Shown here: in pieces, positions 6,458 through 10,782 of the stretch
Numbering within the stretch: the first letter of the stretch is position 1
How the letters are laid out: each line of letters begins with the position of its first letter
NCBI GenBank assembly: GCA_031278025.1
Contig: JAITLF010000171.1
Location: forward strand, 1-10,782
Direction of reading: 5' to 3'
DNA: 10,782 nucleotides
Source: Treponema sp.
GTDB lineage: Bacteria; Spirochaetota; Spirochaetia; Treponematales; Breznakiellaceae
Translations under genes and position numbers: made by a program
The notes under the pieces: model-generated
What the model was told of the DNA's origin: nothing
Databases searched by the model: none
Seen by the model: only the letters and a program-made list of their open reading frames with translations

Positions 6458-7828
6458 GTGGCAAGCTATTACCTTGATCCGTTCGGCTGCGTAAAGAATC
6501 AGGTGGACGCCGAAACTATGATGGCGTTTCTCGATGGTTCCGGCTGGGATCGCCGCGAAGATGCCGGTGAGGCGGATATTATCATCGTCAATTCCTGCGG
6601 TTTTATCGACGCCGCCAAACAGGAATCGATTAATGCGGTCCTCGCCTACCGGAAAATTTACCCGCGAAAGAAGATATTGCTCGCGGGCTGCCTTGCCCAG
6701 CGTTATGCCGCGGAACTGCGTGAAAGCCTTTCCGAAGCGGACGGCTTTTTCGGAAACGCCGATCTGAGCCGTATCGCGGAAACCGCGGCGGCGCTGGGGG
6801 AAGGGGGCGGCGGTGTTGCGCGCGGCAACGCCGTACAAGGCACTGCCTTACGTGGCACCGCCATAAGTGGCACCGCCACGACGAATCCTGGTGACCGGCC
6901 GCTTCTGTCGTTGCCCGGTTCGGCGTACATTAAAATCGCCGAAGGCTGCGATAACCGTTGCGCCTTCTGCGCTATCCCGGCAATACGGGGCCCCCTGCAT
7001 TCCCGCGCCATTCCCGAAATATTTGCCGAATGCCGGCGCCTGCTTGAACGAGGCGTAAAGGAACTCTGCCTTATCGGGCAGGATCTTGGCTGTTATGGCC
7101 GGGACCTCAGGCGCGGCGGCAGCGGCCCGGATCTTCCCGCGCTGCTGGAGGCGCTTTCCACGCTGGAGGGCCATTTCTGGGTACGGACCCTCTACATACA
7201 CCCGGACAATTTTCCCCTGCCCATCCTTGACATTTGCCGCCGGGACCGGCGCTTCCTTCCCTACTTCGATCTTCCCTTTCAGCATGGTTCCGGCCGCATT
7301 CTCAGGGCGATGAATCGCCGGGGAAACGCCGAAGCTTACCTCGGCCTTATACGGCATATCCGGGAAACCCTGCCCGGCGCGGTTATCAGGGCTACGTTTC
7401 TTGTTGGTTTTCCCGGCGAAACCGATGATGACTTCCGCGAACTTCTGGAATTTCAGGAAAAAGCCGAACTTGACTGGGCCGGCGCCTTTAGCTACTCACG
7501 GGAAGAGGGGACCGCCGCCTGGTCGATGAAGGGAAGGGTGCCGAAGAAAATCGCCGCGGAACGCAAGCGGATCGTAGAGGAAAGGCAGGCCCTTATCAGC
7601 GAAAGGCGGATGGAAGCCTTTGTGGGCCGGAAAACGGAAGTGCTGGTGGAGGAGCGGATTGATGGAGAAGAAGGTCTTTACCTGGGGCGCCTCCCTTGCC
7701 AGGCCCCGGAGATTGATGGCGCTACAGTAATTTCGAGCGCCCGGGAGTTATCCCCCGGTTCCCTCCTTCCCGCCCGCATCTTCGCCAGAACGGGGTTGGA
7801 TTTGGAGGCGGTGATACTGGATGATTAA
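6458..7828 (+). CDS. rimO: Ribosomal protein S12 methylthiotransferase RimO
   Basis: RimO is a radical-SAM enzyme with two [4Fe-4S] clusters that adds a methylthio group to the conserved aspartate of ribosomal protein S12. The 456-residue product has all three expected parts. The N-terminal UPF0004 domain has cluster cysteines C11 (in DPFGCVKNQVDAE), C47 (IVNSCGF) and C78 (LLAGCLAQRY). The radical-SAM core has C164, C168 and C171 in EGCDNRCAFCAIP, then GPLHSR, LIGQDL and LPFQHGSGRILRAMNR. The TRAM domain is at about 390-456. RimO rather than MiaB is indicated by the PFGC-x-KN-x-VD-x-E motif and the FQHGS signature. The linker at 115-145 is unusual and carries a 15-nt tandem repeat. The start is GTG with only a weak GGAA upstream, 11 nt after the RodZ-like stop, so translation is probably coupled. 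Confidence 0.93.
   Translation: MASYYLDPFGCVKNQVDAETMMAFLDGSGWDRREDAGEADIIIVNSCGFIDAAKQESINAVLAYRKIYPRKKILLAGCLAQRYAAELRESLSEADGFFGNADLSRIAETAAALGEGGGGVARGNAVQGTALRGTAISGTATTNPGDRPLLSLPGSAYIKIAEGCDNRCAFCAIPAIRGPLHSRAIPEIFAECRRLLERGVKELCLIGQDLGCYGRDLRRGGSGPDLPALLEALSTLEGHFWVRTLYIHPDNFPLPILDICRRDRRFLPYFDLPFQHGSGRILRAMNRRGNAEAYLGLIRHIRETLPGAVIRATFLVGFPGETDDDFRELLEFQEKAELDWAGAFSYSREEGTAAWSMKGRVPKKIAAERKRIVEERQALISERRMEAFVGRKTEVLVEERIDGEEGLYLGRLPCQAPEIDGATVISSARELSPGSLLPARIFARTGLDLEAVILDD
6824..6883 (+). repeat. 15-nt in-frame tandem repeat inside rimO
   Basis: Four consecutive imperfect units start at 6824, 6839, 6854 and 6869, each beginning GGCA(A/C)(C/T)GCC. They encode the five-residue pattern G-(N/T)-A-(V/L/I/T)-(Q/R/S/T) at residues 123-142, in the linker between the N-terminal and radical-SAM domains. 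The period is a multiple of three, so copy number can change without breaking the frame. Confidence 0.85.
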
Positions 7829-7862
7829 TATGATCAATACGACGCAAATATGACGTGTCTAT

Positions 7863-7892
7863 CCGGCCGCGCCAACAATAGGACGTGGCCGG
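7863..7892 (+). terminator. Hairpin after rimO, possible weak terminator
   Basis: CCGGCCGCG (7863-7871) pairs with CGTGGCCGG (7884-7892) over 9 bp with one G-U pair and a 12-nt loop. It lies 35 nt after the rimO stop. The stem is strong, but only CTTTCC follows, so it may be an RNA 3'-end stabiliser rather than an intrinsic terminator. Confidence 0.35.
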
Positions 7893-7916
7893 ACCGGGCT
7901 TTCCGCTTCAATCGCC

Positions 7917-7929
7917 GGTGCCAGGCACC
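7917..7929. repeat. Perfect 13-bp palindrome GGTGCC-A-GGCACC
   Basis: Two 6-bp arms flank one central base. It could be an operator half-site pair or simply part of the rimO 3' end. No matching partner was seen elsewhere in the gap. Confidence 0.4.
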
Positions 7930-7978
7930 TTCTAGGTAACAGGCATGGTTTTACCGGCAGACGGCGGGTTTATCTGCG

Positions 7979-7984
7979 TATAAT
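7979..7984 (+). promoter_or_regulatory. Perfect -10 hexamer TATAAT
   Basis: TATAAT lies in an otherwise GC-rich stretch, with TG four to five bases upstream (TGCGTATAAT). No acceptable -35 is found at 16-18 nt. If used, it would leave a leader of about 255 nt before the gene at 8244. Confidence 0.25.
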
Positions 7985-8078
7985 AGCGGTGAATCCGGCG
8001 ACATATCTTTAATCGGGTGTTCCTTTAGTCGCGTTTTCGCGCCCTGATGCGCGCCGGCAAATTAATCCTGTCATTTTG

Positions 8079-8092
8079 CCCGTGATCATGGG
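8079..8092. promoter_or_regulatory. Near-palindrome CCCGTGATCATGGG, operator candidate
   Basis: This 14-bp sequence is symmetric around GATC except for one base pair position (G4 against T11). It lies about 150 nt before the 8244 start, upstream of the AT-rich segment, where an operator for a regulator such as the PucR-type protein could sit. No second copy was seen, so this is a candidate only. Confidence 0.25.
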
Positions 8093-8243
8093 CGCAATTC
8101 ATACGCCAAATATAACTATAGCGCTAAAAAGTTTCATACTTATGCAGTCTATCTAAAATGCCGGACCAATGGGATCATATTCACGTGGTTATCGCTTATT
8201 CACCAAGGGTAAGCAAAAATTTTCTTGTAGAGAGGTGGTATTT

Positions 8244-9461
8244 ATGGGTAAGAAGATTGATGAAAGGCTTCCGCAGGACTTTGGACTGAAAGTGCTTCCC
8301 GGGCATGCGTCCGTGAAGTCCCCGTGGGAGAAGCTCTACGGATTCCGCGAGACGGTACACTACAGTTGCCGGTACGACTCTGTAGTCAGCGCGCTCATCA
8401 TGCAGGCATTCAGGATCGTATTGCCTGATTACATGGAGCGCACGGAATTCATGTGTGACGCTTCGCATAATACTCAGCTTGCGTTTAACCCTTCGTTCCT
8501 GGAGAAGACGCATACTCATCCTTTTTTTAGGGGCAACTTTACCGGCGCTCTGCCTGCGGACTGTGGCGATGAGAATTCACTGATGTGCGGCCGTGTCAAC
8601 GATTTCGGTTCCTACCGCGTGGAGAAAGAACTGGATGTCTGCGATTGGGATATCGTCGGCACAGAAATTTGCCGCAGCACGATTTATGGGATGCAAGGCG
8701 GCAGCGATGCTTGCGCGGAACATTTCAAGGCTGGCCCTAAGCTTGAATTCCACATGGTGGAGGCAAAAGGCTGCGGCGACCGCCACTGCCGCGTCGTCGC
8801 GGAAAGCCGCGAGAAATGGCCGATGCCGAAAAAGCCCGAGAAACGGAACCACTTTGGGCCGATCGCTACGGCGGATATGATCAAATTCACGCCGGATGAG
8901 GATTGCCTCAAAGAGCCGCAATTTTTTCGGGGCGAATGTGACTACCGGTTTACCAACGGCACCAATGCGGAATATGACGAGTCGAGTATGGTGACATATC
9001 CTCCGGCGACTTTCATCATCATCCCCGCGATCATGAATGCCATTGAGAAAGGCGTCATAAAGGAAAAGGATTTTGACCATACGCTGAAATGCGTTTGCGA
9101 GGCTTCCGGCAAGGCCATGTTCAGTGACTTTTTTGCCAAAGAAGGGCTTCGCAATTGGCTGGGCGTTCCCAGGGAAATCGGCGACGACGACGGCCGCGTT
9201 TTGGGCGCTTACATCGAGATGTACATACAGGCAAAGCACGCAAAATACGAGATTGAAGCCTTTAACAGGGACGAAGTTATCTATGTCATTGACAGGGGCG
9301 TTGTATCCAGCGGAAATCCCAAATATCTTGACGCGCTTATAGCCTATTGGTATGGAATGTCCAAAACATTGATCAACGCCCAGTGGGCGCTGTGGGAAGA
9401 GGATTCCCCGAAAGATCGGCTTCGCTTAAAAATAGCAAAGAAGATCGACAAATTCTGCTGA
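8244..9461 (+). CDS. Cysteine-rich protein of unknown function with V4R/XylR-N-like segment
   Basis: I do not recognise this 405-residue protein with certainty. It has 14 cysteines, no signal peptide and no membrane helix, so it is probably cytosolic. Residues about 125-190 run DVCDWDIVGTEICRSTIYGM to LEFHMVEAKGCGDRHCRVVAE. The E173, C177, C182 pattern resembles the zinc-binding end of V4R/XylR-N domains, which bind small aromatic effectors, but with a shorter Cys-Cys gap. L-2-amino-thiazoline-4-carboxylate hydrolase-like proteins also resemble this organisation. A second, helical half (about 250-385) carries a C-V-C pair (283, 285). The ATG at 8244 is chosen because GAGGTGG (8232-8238) precedes it at good spacing. 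A longer frame from 8169 lacks a ribosome site. The GcvT-like gene follows 34 nt downstream, so the two are probably co-transcribed and may form a substrate-binding plus methyl-transfer pair. Confidence 0.55.
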   Translation: MGKKIDERLPQDFGLKVLPGHASVKSPWEKLYGFRETVHYSCRYDSVVSALIMQAFRIVLPDYMERTEFMCDASHNTQLAFNPSFLEKTHTHPFFRGNFTGALPADCGDENSLMCGRVNDFGSYRVEKELDVCDWDIVGTEICRSTIYGMQGGSDACAEHFKAGPKLEFHMVEAKGCGDRHCRVVAESREKWPMPKKPEKRNHFGPIATADMIKFTPDEDCLKEPQFFRGECDYRFTNGTNAEYDESSMVTYPPATFIIIPAIMNAIEKGVIKEKDFDHTLKCVCEASGKAMFSDFFAKEGLRNWLGVPREIGDDDGRVLGAYIEMYIQAKHAKYEIEAFNRDEVIYVIDRGVVSSGNPKYLDALIAYWYGMSKTLINAQWALWEEDSPKDRLRLKIAKKIDKFC

Positions 9462-9495
9462 GGCGGCGCCTCATGAGTAAAGAAGGAGCACATAC

Positions 9496-10515
9496 ATGAA
9501 CAAGAATGTTTACAAATACGACGATATGAAGCGGCAGGAGCACATGGCCGTGCGCAAGACCGCGGGCTGGTATCTTTTTACCCATGAACTGGTGGAAGTC
9601 AAAGGGAAGGACGCCGCGGCGTTTCTCGACTATATCTGCACGAACCCAATCGCGAATCTAAAGCCGGGAAAGGAGCGCTACACGGTCATACTGGACGAGA
9701 AAGGCGGGATCATGGACGATGTGGTGATCTTCCGCAGGGGCGATCAGGAGTTCTGGATTTCCACATTGTTCACCTCCTATATGTTGCCGTGGCTGGATGC
9801 GCACAAGGGCGACTACAAGGTGGAGTACAAAAATATCACCAAAACCCGCCACATGTACGCCGTTCAGGGCCCCAAGTCCCTGGAGATGGTCAACGCGCTC
9901 GTGAAAAAGCCCGTGGACGACCTGAAGTTCTTCAGCTTTGCGGACAACGCCATCGACGGCGTTCCCGTCATGGTGAACCGCGCGGGCTTCACCGGAGAAA
10001 AGTTCGGCTACGAGATCTACATCGCTGCTGACAAAGCGGATTTTCTTGAGGGCAAGCTGAGAGAAGCCGCCAAAAAGGTAAACGCACGGGAAGTCACGGA
10101 TATTCAGATCATCGCCTGGACGCTCCCGACCGAAGCCGGTTTCTATTATATGCGCGATCTGAGGCACTGTACGCCCTTTGAGGTAGGTCTCGCCAATAAT
10201 ATCAACTGGGACAAGGAATTTGTGGGCAAGGAGGCGTTGCTCAAGCTGAAGGAAGCCGGCCCGGCCCGGGAGATGGTGGGCTTCACCCTGGAAGAAGCGG
10301 ATGTCCGCATCACCGGCAAGGACCTGGGGGGCCCCGGCGGCGTTGTCACCGTGAGCGGCAAAGAGGCAGGCCGCGTGTCCAAGTTCAACTACAGCTATGT
10401 ATTGGAAAAGCCTGTCGGATATATTCTGGCCAGGAAGGGAACGATGAAGGCCGGCGATCATGTGACGATCAACGACAAATACGACGCCCTGATTGTCGAA
10501 AGACCGTTTATATAG
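9496..10515 (+). CDS. GcvT-fold aminomethyltransferase-like, probably folate-dependent
   Basis: The 339-residue product has the GcvT/YgfZ/dimethylglycine-oxidase fold throughout: ELVEVKGKDAAAFLDYICTN (31-50), LDEKGGIMDDVVIF (66-79), YAVQGPKS (121-128), NRAGFTGEKFGYEIYI (161-176), RDLRHCTPFEVGLANNI (220-236), and a C-terminal barrel ending EKPVGYILARKG and ALIVERPF. The G-G-x-x-D-D motif (D74, D75) that carries the catalytic Asp of GcvT is kept, as is the folate-side E of GFTGE. True GcvT works with GcvH and GcvP, which are absent here. Stand-alone members include DmdA and the O-demethylases LigM and DesA, which pass a methyl group to tetrahydrofolate. Function here is therefore probably C1 transfer to folate from an unknown methyl donor. 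The ATG has AAGGAG at 9483-9488. Confidence 0.8.
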   Translation: MNKNVYKYDDMKRQEHMAVRKTAGWYLFTHELVEVKGKDAAAFLDYICTNPIANLKPGKERYTVILDEKGGIMDDVVIFRRGDQEFWISTLFTSYMLPWLDAHKGDYKVEYKNITKTRHMYAVQGPKSLEMVNALVKKPVDDLKFFSFADNAIDGVPVMVNRAGFTGEKFGYEIYIAADKADFLEGKLREAAKKVNAREVTDIQIIAWTLPTEAGFYYMRDLRHCTPFEVGLANNINWDKEFVGKEALLKLKEAGPAREMVGFTLEEADVRITGKDLGGPGGVVTVSGKEAGRVSKFNYSYVLEKPVGYILARKGTMKAGDHVTINDKYDALIVERPFI

Positions 10516-10530
10516 GGGGGAATTTCCCGC

Positions 10531-10615
10531 ACGCGCTCCGCTGTCCGCTCTGTGAAGAGGAAGAATCGTTGATCTTTCCCGGTTGTAGCGGAAAGCGGAG
10601 CGCGTTTCAGTTTTT
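10531..10615. terminator. Strong inverted repeat between convergent genes
   Basis: The left arm 10531-10549 (ACGCGCTCCGCTGTCCGCT) and right arm 10587-10605 are complementary at 18 of 19 positions. The loop of 37 nt can itself partly pair (GGAAGA with TCTTTCC). It starts 15 nt after the GcvT-like stop. On the + strand it is followed by TTCAGTTTTT. The right arm lies immediately past the stop codon of the - strand gene, so it can end both transcripts. Confidence 0.6.
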
Positions 10616-10782
10616 CATCAGGCGAAAACAGATCCGATAGTAAAGGCGTGTGTCGGGATCGGCCAAGTCATCCCCGGTCAAACGCCTGATTTTATCCAAA
10701 CGTTTGACCAGACTGCTGCGCTGAATGAAAACCTCGCTGGCGGTCTGTGTCAGGCTCGTTTCGTTTCTTAGCCAGGCCTCCA
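10607..10782 (-). CDS. PucR-type transcriptional regulator, C-terminal end only
   Basis: The reverse strand reads 57 residues from the right edge to a TGA (TCA at 10607-10609 on the + strand). The visible part starts EAWLRNETSLTQTASEVFIQ and continues RSSLVKRLDKIRRLTGDDL and DPDTRLYYRICFRLMKN. This matches the PucR/CdaR C-terminal helix-turn-helix (HTH_30): T-x-T-A-x-x-x-x-x-x-R-x-x-L-x-x-R-L-x-K-I, then L-T-G-x-D-L-x-D-P-x-x-R-L. Such regulators carry sensory domains upstream and often activate catabolic genes in response to small molecules. The gene converges on the GcvT-like operon, so any control of it would be in trans. The domain call is good; the ligand and full length are unseen. Confidence 0.8.
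   Translation of the reverse strand, partial: EAWLRNETSLTQTASEVFIQRSSLVKRLDKIRRLTGDDLADPDTRLYYRICFRLMKN

Larger units (their letters stand above)
7829..8243. other. 415-bp non-coding region upstream of the accessory operon
   Basis: I see no gene, tRNA or riboswitch that I can name. It holds a 9-bp-stem hairpin (7863-7892), a perfect 13-bp palindrome (7917-7929), a TATAAT (7979-7984), short GC hairpins (CGCG-TTTT-CGCG near 8031 and CGCGC-CCTGAT-GCGCG just after) and a near-palindrome at 8079-8092. From about 8095 to 8243 it is AT-rich. A frame is open upstream of the gene from 8169, but that start lacks a Shine-Dalgarno. The length and structure suggest a regulated leader. Confidence 0.6.

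Noticed and set aside
4382..7946. GTAACAGGCA shared by 4382-4391 and 7936-7945
   Set aside because: This is a ten-base match in gaps with little extension; chance is sufficient.
8169..8243. 25-codon upstream extension of the gene at 8244
   Set aside because: There is no Shine-Dalgarno before 8169, while GAGGTGG sits correctly before the ATG at 8244.
7829..8243. Glycine, tetrahydrofolate or cobalamin riboswitch upstream of the GcvT-like operon
   Set aside because: I looked for the conserved boxes of these classes and did not see them.
8577..9239. 220-codon open frame on the - strand inside the V4R-like gene
   Set aside because: It has no recognisable protein features; the + strand frame has a good ribosome site and coherent composition.
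9658..10461. 267-codon open frame on the - strand opposite the GcvT-like gene
   Set aside because: It is antisense to a well-conserved protein and shows no domain signature or ribosome site.

Overview
The window reads as spirochete DNA, most likely a Treponema relative of the gut (Treponematales). The evidence is the run flgN-like, flgK, flgL, fliW, csrA, which matches the spirochete flgK operon, together with a 420-residue FlgL and a LolA-like / RodZ-like / RimO trio. The base composition is GC-rich (judged by eye), which leans toward the Treponema lineages from insect or mammalian gut rather than T. pallidum or Borrelia. This assignment is inference from gene order and protein style; no search was run.

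Positions 1-4385 are a flagellar late-assembly and regulation block on the + strand. It holds the 3' end of a FlgN-like export chaperone gene, the two hook-filament junction proteins (flgK, flgL), then fliW and csrA, which overlap by 7 nt. FlgN-type chaperones escort FlgK and FlgL to the export gate. FliW and CsrA form the protein/RNA-binding pair that adjusts translation to flagellin level. flgK and flgL are separated by an unusually long, GC-rich, hairpin-forming gap (2168-2424).

Positions 4386-4608 are a gap without a recognisable gene. Positions 4612-7828 are a tight three-gene + strand unit for the envelope and the ribosome: a secreted LolA-like protein, a membrane-anchored RodZ-like helix-turn-helix protein, and RimO, the radical-SAM enzyme that methylthiolates ribosomal protein S12. 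RimO carries an in-frame 15-nt tandem repeat in its linker.

Positions 7829-8243 are a long non-coding leader with several hairpins, short palindromes and possible promoter elements. Positions 8244-10515 hold two genes that look like an accessory operon: a cysteine-rich protein with a possible V4R/XylR-N-like segment, and a stand-alone GcvT-fold aminomethyltransferase-like protein. No glycine-cleavage genes are present. A strong inverted repeat (10531-10605) ends this unit. Converging from the right is the 3' end of a PucR-type regulator gene on the - strand, recognisable by its C-terminal helix-turn-helix. This right-hand block is the least conventional part of the window and the best candidate for a little-described pathway, possibly folate-linked methyl transfer or demethylation; that function is inference only.
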